Shown here in pieces: positions 1 through 7,571 of a DNA stretch of 64,000 nt (position 1 is its first letter; every line of letters begins with the position of its first letter). The notes under the pieces are model-generated. The model did not search any database. It was not told the origin of the DNA and was given only the letters and a program-made list of their open reading frames with translations. Made by a program: the position numbers and the translations under genes. The stretch lies in contig OZ244951.1 in NCBI GenBank assembly GCA_965222315.1, forward strand, positions 2,232,001-2,296,000, in the 5' to 3' direction. Origin of the DNA: JACKII01 sp965222315 (GTDB taxonomy: Bacteria > Pseudomonadota > Alphaproteobacteria > Bin95).

Positions 1-654
1 CAGGCGCAACCGGTTGATCCTGGCGTTGATCCGTGCACCGGTATCGTCGCTGTCTGCGGATACTGCCAGACCCACCAGGCTATTCGCTGCCTCACCGAAG
101 GCAGCCAAATGATCACGGCTCAGATCGACACTCTCGCTGGCGCTGCCCGTGCCTGACGGCTGCCGAACGATGGTTCGCCCGCGTTTACCCAAATACGGCG
201 TTGGCAGAATCGCGCCCGTTGGGTGGTTGCCGCCCCAGACATACATCAGAATGCGCACGTCCGGCCGGTCCAGCAGGTCCATCACGTCGCCGCCACGGGT
301 GCGCTTTGCAACCGGCTCCGGCAAAAAGATGAAATAGAGGGAAAGATTGCGGTCATCGCCGCCTTTGGCCGTCAGGTCCGTAGGCGGCACGCCTCGGTTG
401 ACCTGCCAGTTCCAGGACGCCTTGCGGACGTTCCGGAAGTCTGGTGCCAGCTTAGTCCAAACTAGTGACACCGTGCCGTCAGACACCACATTCAGTGAGT
501 CGCCGGACAGACCAAAATCATTGCTGGAAAAGAGCGAAAACCGTTGTTCTTGCCACTCTTTGCCAAAACCTACGGTTGTGCCGATCGCTGGCGCGGCACT
601 AGGGAGCAGAAAGGCCAAGGCTGAAGCGGCGAGCCATGCATCCCGGAATGTCAT
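1..654 (-). CDS. DUF3047 domain protein, secreted (C-terminus cut by window edge)
   Basis: Read directly from the minus strand: 218 codons are open from an ATG at 654 to the left edge, so the 3' end lies outside the window. The start has a GGAG eight bases upstream. Residues 1-23 form a Sec-type signal peptide (MTFRDAWLAASALAFLLP, then an Ala-rich cleavage region). The mature part has a FGLSG..L.VVSDG stretch, a WNWQVN segment and a GGDDRNLSLYFIF segment, which I recognise as typical of the DUF3047 family, whose function is unknown and whose members are usually exported. It lies 52 bases beyond the end of the SOUL gene on the same strand and could be co-transcribed with it. Family call is from recalled motifs only. 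Confidence 0.72.
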   Translation of the reverse strand, partial: MTFRDAWLAASALAFLLPSAAPAIGTTVGFGKEWQEQRFSLFSSNDFGLSGDSLNVVSDGTVSLVWTKLAPDFRNVRKASWNWQVNRGVPPTDLTAKGGDDRNLSLYFIFLPEPVAKRTRGGDVMDLLDRPDVRILMYVWGGNHPTGAILPTPYLGKRGRTIVRQPSGTGSASESVDLSRDHLAAFGEAANSLVGLAVSADSDDTGARINARINRLRL

Positions 655-706
655 CGCGAAACTCCATAATTGACCCAGATATTGCTGGCATCGGGAAGGA
701 GCCGAC

Positions 707-1342
707 TCACATCTGCTTCACAGGAATCACCGCCTCATTCCGCCGTAGGAACCAGAGCGTCCAGGGCGGGTCGTAGAACATTGCGGTGGGATCGCCTGAT
801 GGTCCCCAGGTGGTGCCTTCCAACTGTTCGAGGAGGGCTGCCTGTTCCCGCTTCAGGCTCTGCTCGCTTGTGGAACCGCTATAGGTTCGGACGGCAACAG
901 TCGTCTCTGGCAGTTCCAGAATAGTTATTCTGGGGTCGAGCGGTTGCGGCGCGTTTTGCGCGGTGAACTTTGCTGGAAAGAAGAACCGCATGCTCGTTGC
1001 GCCGCTGCCTTTGGTGGTCTCCACCGGTACGGTCATGGCGATCTTCTCGCCCGCGGCGGTCTCTACGGGGACCGTCATCGAGATGGATTCGCCACCCTGG
1101 TTCTTGCCCGAGATGTAGTCGAACAGCAGCCGGAAGGCGGCGTTGCGTCCAGTTTCCGGGTCTTGGCCCTCAACGGTTGCTTCGGCGAGGAGTCGGGGAG
1201 CATAGGCGCGGACTTCGGCGTTGGAGCCGAGACTTTCCAGAACCGTGTAGTCGGGTGCTTCATAGGACGAGCGGTCGCCAAACACCGAGCAACCGGCGAG
1301 CCACAAAGCAGACAGAGAAACCATGATTGTGCGTACCACCAA
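707..1342 (-). CDS. SOUL family heme-binding lipoprotein
   Basis: A 211-residue protein of the SOUL/HBP family, small beta-barrel proteins that bind heme or tetrapyrroles; bacterial members have no firmly known role. The N-terminus carries a lipoprotein signal with a lipobox (LAGC, Cys at residue 18), so the product is probably anchored to a membrane facing the periplasm. Family features are the YTVLE start of the domain, the repeated ISMTVPVET / IAMTVPVET strands and the FFFPAKFT segment. The start is a TTG at 1342 with GGAG six bases upstream. The downstream ATG at 1324 would leave a signal peptide without any basic residue, so TTG is preferred. Its usual length is about 200 residues, as here. 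Confidence 0.85.
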   Translation of the reverse strand: MVVRTIMVSLSALWLAGCSVFGDRSSYEAPDYTVLESLGSNAEVRAYAPRLLAEATVEGQDPETGRNAAFRLLFDYISGKNQGGESISMTVPVETAAGEKIAMTVPVETTKGSGATSMRFFFPAKFTAQNAPQPLDPRITILELPETTVAVRTYSGSTSEQSLKREQAALLEQLEGTTWGPSGDPTAMFYDPPWTLWFLRRNEAVIPVKQM

Positions 1343-1421
1343 GCCGAACTCCGATTAACCACCGGAAGGAGATACGCCCGATTGGGTCAATCGGATCAGC
1401 GGTTGGCGATCGCCGGGCGCC

Positions 1422-2162
1422 TCAGGCGAGCGCGCGCACTGCAATGTAGGCGCCCAGCGCCAGCAGCGCCCAAAAGAACAGCCGGCGGAAAGCAGCCTCG
1501 GAGAGACGCCGGCGCACGCGCCGACCGATAACCATGCCAAGCAACGCCGGAACAACGCCGGCGACGGAGACCAGCCCCAGGCCCTGCTCCAGCAGACCGT
1601 GGCCGCCCAGCGATACCGCGAGCGCGGCCGTGGAGAGCGTGAACAGGATGCCCATGGCCTGGACCAGGCAATCCCGGGGCAGGCCAATGGATTGCAGATA
1701 CATTACGCCCGGCACGGCAAACGACCCGGTCAGGCCAGTAAGAATACCGTTGACGCCGCCAAACAGCGGTCCGGCCCATCTGTCCCGAGTGGTGCTGATG
1801 CTCAGGTGCAACCCCACCAGCCCGGACGCGGCATACGCTGCCAAGAGTAGCCCCAGCAACGCAGACAGAATGGATGGATCGACAGCCGTAATGGCCAGCC
1901 CGCCAAGCCCAACCAACAGCGTCGCGGGCAGCAGGAACGGCCAGAGGCGCTTCAGCAAATAGCGGAAATTGCCCCCAATCAAGCCCTGCCAGGCGTTGGT
2001 GACGAAGGACGGCGCCAACATCAGCGCCATCGCGCCTGGCAGATCCGTGACCAGCACCAACAGCCCCAGGCTGACCGTCGGCAGGCCGAGGCCGATCACG
2101 CCCTTGACCGTGCCGGCCAGCAGGAAAATGGCTGCGGCAGCAGCGAGGGCGGCAAGCTCCAT
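1422..2162 (-). CDS. TauE/SafE family permease (DUF81)
   Basis: A 246-residue integral membrane protein with about eight hydrophobic segments. It fits the TauE/SafE (DUF81) family, inner-membrane permeases linked in some members to export or uptake of sulfite, sulfoacetate or other organic anions. The N-terminal GTVKGVIGLGLPT and the later GGVNGILTGLTGSFAVPGVMYLQ region are the two duplicated family signatures. The substrate cannot be read from the sequence. The gene starts ten bases after the alpha/beta hydrolase stop on the same strand, so the two are very likely co-transcribed. There is no fused extra domain. Confidence 0.85.
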   Translation of the reverse strand: MELAALAAAAAIFLLAGTVKGVIGLGLPTVSLGLLVLVTDLPGAMALMLAPSFVTNAWQGLIGGNFRYLLKRLWPFLLPATLLVGLGGLAITAVDPSILSALLGLLLAAYAASGLVGLHLSISTTRDRWAGPLFGGVNGILTGLTGSFAVPGVMYLQSIGLPRDCLVQAMGILFTLSTAALAVSLGGHGLLEQGLGLVSVAGVVPALLGMVIGRRVRRRLSEAAFRRLFFWALLALGAYIAVRALA

Positions 2163-2172
2163 CGGGCTTTGG

Positions 2173-2862
2173 TTAGCCCTCTGTGATCAGGCGGGCCAGT
2201 TCGTCCGGCGTGGTCAGCATTGGGTAGTGCCCGGTGTCGATCTCATGCCAGCGCGCGCCGAGCTTCTGGGCGCAGCGCTCCTGGTGAGGTTTGCCGGGGT
2301 TTTGTGCCTGGGGGCAGTAGATCACCACGGCGTCCCACTTCTGCTCCCAAAAGCTGACCAGTTTGACGGGCTCGTAGAAGCAGGCGCGCGGATGCAGGCG
2401 CATCCGGTCCGCCGCCCAGGAGGCCAGGGCCGGGTCCATGCCCTTGAAGCTGCGATCCAGCAGGTCGGCCCGGGACGGGCCTATATTGAGTGGGGTCTCG
2501 ATGGTGGCGGGTGTTGTGACGATGTCGCGGATTTTCTCCCCATTAAACAACGCCAGCGCATCGGCGAACACCAGCCGGGCGACCCGGTCACGCGCCATCT
2601 CCGCTACCCGCGCCATCACCATGCCGCCGCTGGATGTGCCTGCCAGGACGACGTCCGTTAGATCCTCCAGCTTCATCATGTCGACGATTTCGTCTGCATG
2701 GGTTTCAGTATTGATGCCGGGCCGGACAGCGTGAGACCGCTCGGCGCACCCATCGAGGCAGGGAACATAGACCGTATGGCCCTGGCTGCGGAGCTTGTCT
2801 GCAACCTTCTGCCAGATCCAAGGCCCCTGGTAAGCGCCATGAATGAGAACGAACGTGGTCAT
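2173..2862 (-). CDS. Alpha/beta hydrolase
   Basis: A 229-residue alpha/beta hydrolase counted from the ATG at 2862. The open frame extends 20 codons further, but the protein naturally begins MTTFVLIHGAYQGPW, the first strand plus oxyanion loop of the fold. The nucleophile elbow is GTSSGG and the catalytic His sits in DTGHYPM near the C-terminus. It resembles the small methylesterase/salicylate-esterase-like branch of the fold, enzymes that hydrolyse esters; the substrate is unknown. A purine-rich AAAAGGAAA lies about ten bases before the start. It is followed after ten bases by the TauE/SafE permease, suggesting a hydrolase that releases an acid which the permease moves. Confidence 0.82.
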   Translation of the reverse strand: MTTFVLIHGAYQGPWIWQKVADKLRSQGHTVYVPCLDGCAERSHAVRPGINTETHADEIVDMMKLEDLTDVVLAGTSSGGMVMARVAEMARDRVARLVFADALALFNGEKIRDIVTTPATIETPLNIGPSRADLLDRSFKGMDPALASWAADRMRLHPRACFYEPVKLVSFWEQKWDAVVIYCPQAQNPGKPHQERCAQKLGARWHEIDTGHYPMLTTPDELARLITEG

Positions 2863-2977
2863 GATGAGGCGTTTCCTTTTAGTTGGTATTGTTTCACCGA
2901 CCTTACCAAAGTCTGGGGCCATTCCAGTGGCCCCGGAACGTGCGCCGGGGTATTTTAAGAAGCGTTTCCGAAATGGC

Positions 2978-3005
2978 CCCTGAATGCCGCTTTGCGGCTT
3001 CAGGG
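2978..3005 (-). terminator. Hairpin after the VOC gene
   Basis: An inverted repeat with arms CCCTGAA + GCCGC and GCGGC + TTCAGGG around a TTT loop, with one unpaired T. It lies 22 bases beyond the VOC protein stop on the minus strand, where a transcription end is expected. There is no clear run of T after it, so it may act with Rho or simply stabilise the mRNA end. Confidence 0.45.
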
Positions 3006-3026
3006 CATTGGACTAGTAAAGCCGCG

Positions 3027-3905
3027 CTAACCGGTAAATGGCGTTGTGTAGGGCAGAGCCTCGTAACCGGGTACGTAGTTGCGGTTGGTCATGCGTGGGT
3101 CGCGGTTGACCAGCGGGCGGGCATACATCGGGTGGCGCATGGAGCGGACCTCATGCTCGATGCGGATCAGCGCCTCGCCGCTGTCGGGATCGAACACGTC
3201 GAGGAAGCGGTACTGATGCTGATCGCTCTCTTCCGACACCATGTCGCGCTCCAGCAGCTTTTTGTAGGGGCCGGAGAAATCCGCCAGATAGACTGCGATG
3301 TGGTGGCCGTCATAGTCGGCAATCGGGTCCGCCGTCTCACGGTAGATCAGGGTCTGACCGTCGCCGACCGAGACATTAGCGCAGGCCGCGCCGCCATCTT
3401 CGCTGGTCCAGGCTCTGCAGGCCATGATCTCATTGTAGAAACGGACGATACCATCGGCGGTGCCCTGCGGCGTGTTGATTTCCACATAAGGCATGCCGAG
3501 CTGCATCGCGCCGAAGCGCTCACCCGGCTCGTGCACCCGGATCCTGTTGCCCCACGGGCAGGTGACGGCGACGTGGTCGTTCTGCTCCGAATAGGCAAAC
3601 TGCGTGCCCTTCAGGGTGTCCTCAATGCTTTCGAGCCGTTGCAGCAATGCGGCGCGGTCGGGCATCACCAGGCCGGTCACGCCGTTCAGCACCTGTGCCT
3701 CCGGATGGGTCGGCAGGTGGAATTGCTGACGGCCGAAATTGATCCACATATTGCCGGTGCCAGCCATCAAATATGGGTCGCGCGTGCCGCCGAGCCCCAT
3801 CAGGTAGAAGGTGACGCCTAATTGCTGGTCGGCGACGCGTGTATTCACGTGCTCCAGATTCACAATATTGCTGATATCTTCGATGGTGCGATCGTACTTG
3901 GCCAT
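3027..3905 (-). CDS. VOC family (glyoxalase/dioxygenase fold) protein
   Basis: A 292-residue protein from the ATG at 3905; the frame opens 15 codons earlier, but MAKYDRTIEDI has a GAGGA upstream and is the better start. Two consecutive paired beta-alpha-beta-beta-beta modules are visible: NLEHVNTRVADQQLGVTFY at about residue 12, and the second with the MPYVEINTPQ region near 160. This is the layout of vicinal-oxygen-chelate enzymes, which use a divalent metal for isomerisation, lyase or extradiol dioxygenase chemistry. His14 (EHVN) is a plausible metal ligand. The reaction is not identifiable. It lies 59 bases downstream of the flavoprotein gene on the same strand and may act on the same substrate. 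Confidence 0.72.
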   Translation of the reverse strand: MAKYDRTIEDISNIVNLEHVNTRVADQQLGVTFYLMGLGGTRDPYLMAGTGNMWINFGRQQFHLPTHPEAQVLNGVTGLVMPDRAALLQRLESIEDTLKGTQFAYSEQNDHVAVTCPWGNRIRVHEPGERFGAMQLGMPYVEINTPQGTADGIVRFYNEIMACRAWTSEDGGAACANVSVGDGQTLIYRETADPIADYDGHHIAVYLADFSGPYKKLLERDMVSEESDQHQYRFLDVFDPDSGEALIRIEHEVRSMRHPMYARPLVNRDPRMTNRNYVPGYEALPYTTPFTG

Positions 3906-3964
3906 GGTGCTGTTTCCTCGATGCTTTATTGACGGGCCGCGCTTTGGCATACGCAGCGCATTCG

Positions 3965-5158
3965 TTAGAGAAAGATGTTCGAGTCCGGCGGCAATCCCAG
4001 CAGGTGACGGCCGACCGTGGCGTAATGATCGACGCGCCCCTGCACCTGCTGCGAGGCGGTCAGCGCATCGCGCAGCCGCCGCTCGAATGGATTCGAAGGG
4101 AAAATCGCGGTTGCTCCGGCCCCGCGGTAGGCATCGGTGGTGATTGCTGCGCCCTCGTTAATGACATGGGTCGCGCCGAGTCTGATGGCGATACGGCTCT
4201 CGTTCGATATCCGGCCGTCCTCCGCCGTCTGGGAATAGGTCTGCTCCGCTACCTCCATCAGATAGGCGCGGGCCGAGCGCAGGCGCGCCTCCATCTGGGC
4301 CAACTGAGTCTGGAAAACGGGGCTGTCCTTCAGCGACGAACTCATGCCGCGCGGCGTCTTGTTCTTGGCAAGATCGCGGAGGTCGTCGACCACCGTGCGG
4401 GCAATGCCGATCTGCAAGCCTGCAAAGCCGATGGCATAGACCAGCGACGTCGGCACCTGGAAGATCGGGGAGGGGTCATTGACCCGAGAGCGCTCCTCCC
4501 GGTCCACGGTTTCGTCCTCCGGCACAAACAGGTCTTGGATTTCGAACGTATCGCTGCCAGTACCGCGCAGGCCCATCACGTTCCAATCGAAATGCACATG
4601 TGCCTTGTCCTTGGTAACGATGGCGGTCCGGTCCACCTTGCGCCCGTCGGGGTGACGGCGCTGGGTGACGCCGTCGCTTTCGTAGACAAAGGAATGGCCG
4701 CCAAGGATCGTCGCATGACGGGAGCCGCTGGCGAATTGCCACTTGCCGGTGACGCGGTAGCCGCCCTCGACCGCCACCGCCTTGCCCTGGATGCCTGCTC
4801 CCCAGGCGAGCACGGCATCCGGCGGTCCGAAGAACCGCTCTGCCGCCTCTTTTTCCATGAAGGCTGAAGCCATGGCGCAGCCGAGCCCCTGACTGAGGCA
4901 CCAGCCAGCGCTGGCATCGGCGCTTGCGATCGTCTCGATCAATTCAGCATGGGTACGGAGGTCAATGCATTCACCACCGAGAAACGCTGGCATGGTGGCG
5001 CGGAACAGGCGCGCCGCGTGCATCGCCTTAACCACATCATCGGTCAGGCCGCTATTCGCCTCGATCCTGGGCGCGGCTTCGGCCAAAAGGCCGGTCACGC
5101 TCCGCGCCCGGTTGAGCACCTCTCCAGTGGTTCGGGGAAGTTCGGTGACATTGTTCAT
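3965..5158 (-). CDS. Acyl-CoA dehydrogenase-like flavin enzyme (HsaA/DszC-type)
   Basis: A 397-residue flavoprotein of the acyl-CoA dehydrogenase fold, closest in layout to two-component flavin-dependent monooxygenases (HsaA, DszC, p-hydroxyphenylacetate hydroxylase type). Residues 20-120 form the helical N-domain (SADASAGWCLSQG), 130-230 the beta-domain with GKWQFASGS and a GLRGTGSD segment, followed by the type-2 C-terminal helical domain with YRGAGATAIF. The usual catalytic Glu of beta-oxidation dehydrogenases is not evident. The start is ATG 5158; a much longer upstream frame runs antisense through the cytochrome gene and is rejected. A separate flavin reductase would be expected for the hydroxylase role and is not in this window. 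Confidence 0.78.
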   Translation of the reverse strand: MNNVTELPRTTGEVLNRARSVTGLLAEAAPRIEANSGLTDDVVKAMHAARLFRATMPAFLGGECIDLRTHAELIETIASADASAGWCLSQGLGCAMASAFMEKEAAERFFGPPDAVLAWGAGIQGKAVAVEGGYRVTGKWQFASGSRHATILGGHSFVYESDGVTQRRHPDGRKVDRTAIVTKDKAHVHFDWNVMGLRGTGSDTFEIQDLFVPEDETVDREERSRVNDPSPIFQVPTSLVYAIGFAGLQIGIARTVVDDLRDLAKNKTPRGMSSSLKDSPVFQTQLAQMEARLRSARAYLMEVAEQTYSQTAEDGRISNESRIAIRLGATHVINEGAAITTDAYRGAGATAIFPSNPFERRLRDALTASQQVQGRVDHYATVGRHLLGLPPDSNIFL

Positions 5159-5389
5159 GCGTTCGCGCCTTTCGCGAGTGCCTCGGAAGGGCAGTGCCGT
5201 CGTTGCCTCGGGATTATCAGCATCTGATCGCCAGACGGCAAGCTTGGTTGCGCACTGCGGGGACCGCACGCCCGCGTGGCGGACCTGAATCCGCGCTGAA
5301 ACCCCTTGGAGTGGTACAGCGGCAGGAGTATCGTTTTTTGCTTGTCCCGATTGCCGGGCAGGCGGTTTACCTTGAAAGGAAAAACGCCG

Positions 5390-6247
5390 ATGCCGAAGCC
5401 ATTTGTTGCTTTGGCGGCCTTTGCGATGGGTTGCGCCGTCGCCTCGGCCACAGCCGCGGAAACCGCGGTCGAACGTGGAAAATATCTGGTCAATGCCGTT
5501 GCCGCGTGCGGCAATTGCCATACGCCATTCGGTGCGGACGGCAAACCAGACATGGCGAGAGACCTTTCCGGCCGGTTCGTAATCGATATCGAACCATTCG
5601 AAGCTCACGCACCCAACATTACCCAGGACAAGGAAACAGGTATTGGCGCCTGGACCGATGAACAGATCATCCGGGCGATCCGAGATGGCATTCGGCCGGA
5701 CGGCTCCATGATCGGGCCGCCGATGCCCGCGCCGCTCTACCGCTTCCTGTCGGATACCGACGCAAAGGCAATCGTTGCCTACCTCCGCACCGTCAAGCCC
5801 GTACGCCACAAATCGAAAAAATCCGTCTACCGTATCCCCTTGCCCGCATCTTATGGACCGCCGGTCGGCCACGTACCGGACGTGCCCGAAGGGGTGACGG
5901 CAACATATGGCGCTTATCTGGCCGGTCCGGTCGCGCATTGTATCGACTGCCATTCGCCCATGGCGGAGCACGGCCCGGATTGGGAGAACCAGCTCGGCGC
6001 CGGAGGCAGGGCGTTTCCCGGCCCCTGGGGCATCTCGGTCGCGCCGAATATCACGCCGCACGACGACGGTATTGCCGCCTATTCCGATGCCGATCTCGCG
6101 AGGATCATTACGACTGGTACGCGGCCAGACGGAAGCGAGATGTTCCCGCCGATGGGCTACGCTTACTATGCTCAGATCAAGCCTGACGATATAGCCGCCA
6201 TCATTCTCTACTTGCGAAGCATCGCGCCCTTGCCCGATCCGAACTAG
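5390..6247 (+). CDS. Secreted diheme cytochrome c
   Basis: A 285-residue exported electron carrier. The ATG at 5390 follows an AAAGGA motif and starts a Sec signal peptide (residues 1-23, cleavage after an ATAA-like site). Two c-type heme sites are visible: CGNCH at residues 40-44 and CIDCH in the second half, each in its own cytochrome c domain of about 120 residues. Distal Met ligands are plausible in the GSMIGPPMP and MFPPMGYAYY segments. The pattern resembles the cytochrome subunits of membrane alcohol, aldehyde or gluconate dehydrogenases but has two hemes rather than three and no dehydrogenase partner nearby. It diverges from the flavoprotein gene; the 231-base gap between them shows no convincing promoter to my eye. 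Confidence 0.85.
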   Translation: MPKPFVALAAFAMGCAVASATAAETAVERGKYLVNAVAACGNCHTPFGADGKPDMARDLSGRFVIDIEPFEAHAPNITQDKETGIGAWTDEQIIRAIRDGIRPDGSMIGPPMPAPLYRFLSDTDAKAIVAYLRTVKPVRHKSKKSVYRIPLPASYGPPVGHVPDVPEGVTATYGAYLAGPVAHCIDCHSPMAEHGPDWENQLGAGGRAFPGPWGISVAPNITPHDDGIAAYSDADLARIITTGTRPDGSEMFPPMGYAYYAQIKPDDIAAIILYLRSIAPLPDPN

Positions 6248-6258
6248 CGGCGGACCGC

Positions 6259-6300
6259 ACACGGGCAGTGGCTCTCTAGGCTTTGCGCCGCTGCCCGTGT
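6259..6300 (+). repeat. Perfect 10-bp inverted repeat downstream of cytochrome gene
   Basis: Arms ACACGGGCAG (6259-6268) and CTGCCCGTGT (6291-6300) pair perfectly around a 22-base loop that itself has some pairing. It lies just after the diheme cytochrome stop and 42 bases before the next start. There is no T tract, so it could be a factor-dependent terminator, an mRNA-stabilising hairpin, or an operator for the UGSC module. Confidence 0.5.
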
Positions 6301-6342
6301 AGCATTGCCCGAAACGACACAAGAAATACGAAGGAACCGCCC

Positions 6343-7419
6343 ATGCCGCTCGACGCATCGCAAATCCACGAAGTGCCGGACGATGTATTGGCCGCCATCG
6401 ACTATTGCTACGACCAGGGCTGGACCGATGGCCTGCCCGTCGTGCCGCCGCATGTGGAGCGGGTCGAGGCGATGCTGCTCTACGAGGGCCGCCCGCGCGA
6501 GACCGTGATCGCCCACCATCCGGCAACAGGCCTGGAACTGACCGTTCATGCCGCCGCGGTCAATGCGGTGATGGCGGGATGCCTGCCGGAATATTTTCCG
6601 GTGGTGGTTGCCGCTTTCGAGGCAATGAACGAGCCGGCTTTCAATTTCCATGGCTCGACGGCGAGCACTGGGGGCTCTGCACCTTTGCTGATCGTCAGTG
6701 GCCAATATGCCGACGATATCGGCATGAATGCGGATGTGAATCTGTTCGGCCCCGGCAATCGCGCGAATGCCACCATCGGGCGGGCGACAAGGCTGATCCT
6801 GCGCAACGTCTTTCAGATGATCCCCGGCATTTCCGATAAGTCCACCCAGGGCAATCCCGGCAAGTACTCGTTCTGCATCGCCGAGCGCGCCCGCGGCAAT
6901 CCATGGCCCTTGCTGTGCCAGGCACTCGACTATCCGGAAGGTGTTTCCAGCGTCAGCGTGTTCGCGGGCGGCGGCTTCTGCAATGTGGAGAACCATGGCG
7001 GCAACACACCGGAGCAGGTGCTGGGCTCCGTTGCCGACGCCATGGCCAACAATGGCTGCATCACGCTCGGCCAGAGCGTGGTGGTTCTGTCGCCAGAGCA
7101 TATGGGCGTTGTCGCCGGGGCAGGGTGGAGCAGACGGGATGCGCAGGAATACCTTTTCGCCCAGGCGAATCGCTCGATTGCCGGCCTGGAAAGCGTGGGC
7201 AAGTTCCGGCAGAGCGAATATGACAAGCAGCACGGAGCGGACGCCCATCCGCTGGTGGAGGATGGCTACATCCACCGCGGATTCGGGCCGGAAGACATCC
7301 TGATCACCATGGGCGGCGGCGATGCGGGCGGCCATTCCTGCTTCATTCCAAGCTGGAGCCGCGGCCGCGGATCGCTGATGCAGCACAAGCCCATCGGCGT
7401 GTGCATCGATTGTGACTGA
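6343..7419 (+). CDS. Conserved protein upstream of the UGSC selenoprotein (function unknown)
   Basis: A 358-residue soluble protein with no signal peptide or membrane segment, starting MPLDASQIHEVPDD after GAAGGA. I do not recognise an established enzyme family. Visible features are an N-terminal DQGWTDGLPVVPP motif, an HAAAVNAVMAGCLPEYFP helix near residue 70, a Gly/Asn-rich NLFGPGNRANATIGRA stretch near 140, and a C-terminal tail ending GVCIDCD, a CxxC pair three residues from the end. The exposed C-terminal CxxC suggests thiol/disulfide exchange. It is followed, after a 152-base spacer holding an inverted repeat, by the UGSC protein on the same strand, and the pair looks like one functional module. 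I infer a redox or selenium/sulfur-dependent reaction but cannot name the substrate. Confidence 0.7.
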   Translation: MPLDASQIHEVPDDVLAAIDYCYDQGWTDGLPVVPPHVERVEAMLLYEGRPRETVIAHHPATGLELTVHAAAVNAVMAGCLPEYFPVVVAAFEAMNEPAFNFHGSTASTGGSAPLLIVSGQYADDIGMNADVNLFGPGNRANATIGRATRLILRNVFQMIPGISDKSTQGNPGKYSFCIAERARGNPWPLLCQALDYPEGVSSVSVFAGGGFCNVENHGGNTPEQVLGSVADAMANNGCITLGQSVVVLSPEHMGVVAGAGWSRRDAQEYLFAQANRSIAGLESVGKFRQSEYDKQHGADAHPLVEDGYIHRGFGPEDILITMGGGDAGGHSCFIPSWSRGRGSLMQHKPIGVCIDCD

Positions 7420-7442
7420 ATGGACTGACTGGCCCGCCCTTG

Positions 7443-7537
7443 CCCTTCGACAAGCTCAGGACGAAGGGCTATTTTTGGAAGAATACACCAGCCTGCCTTC
7501 ACCCACTCCTTGCCATCACCCTGAGCCTGTCGAAGGG
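7443..7537. repeat. Intergenic inverted-repeat pair (REP-like)
   Basis: An 18-base unit CCCTTCGACAAGCTCAGG at 7443-7460 is followed, inverted, by CCCTGAGCCTGTCGAAGGG at 7519-7537, so the two ends can pair with one mismatch around a roughly 58-base centre. The CCTTCGACAAGCTCAGG unit is, from memory, a very common dispersed intergenic repeat in many Proteobacteria genomes. It sits inside the two-gene UGSC operon and could form a hairpin that tunes expression of the second gene. Confidence 0.75.
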
Positions 7538-7571
7538 TGAGACATACGCAAAAACGGAGACCTCCCACGAC

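Noticed and set aside
5159..6526. A 456-codon upstream extension of the acyl-CoA-dehydrogenase-like frame on the minus strand
   Set aside because: It runs antisense through the diheme cytochrome gene, which has a signal peptide, heme motifs and a ribosome site. The extension has no recognisable domain, and the flavoprotein has a natural start at 5158.
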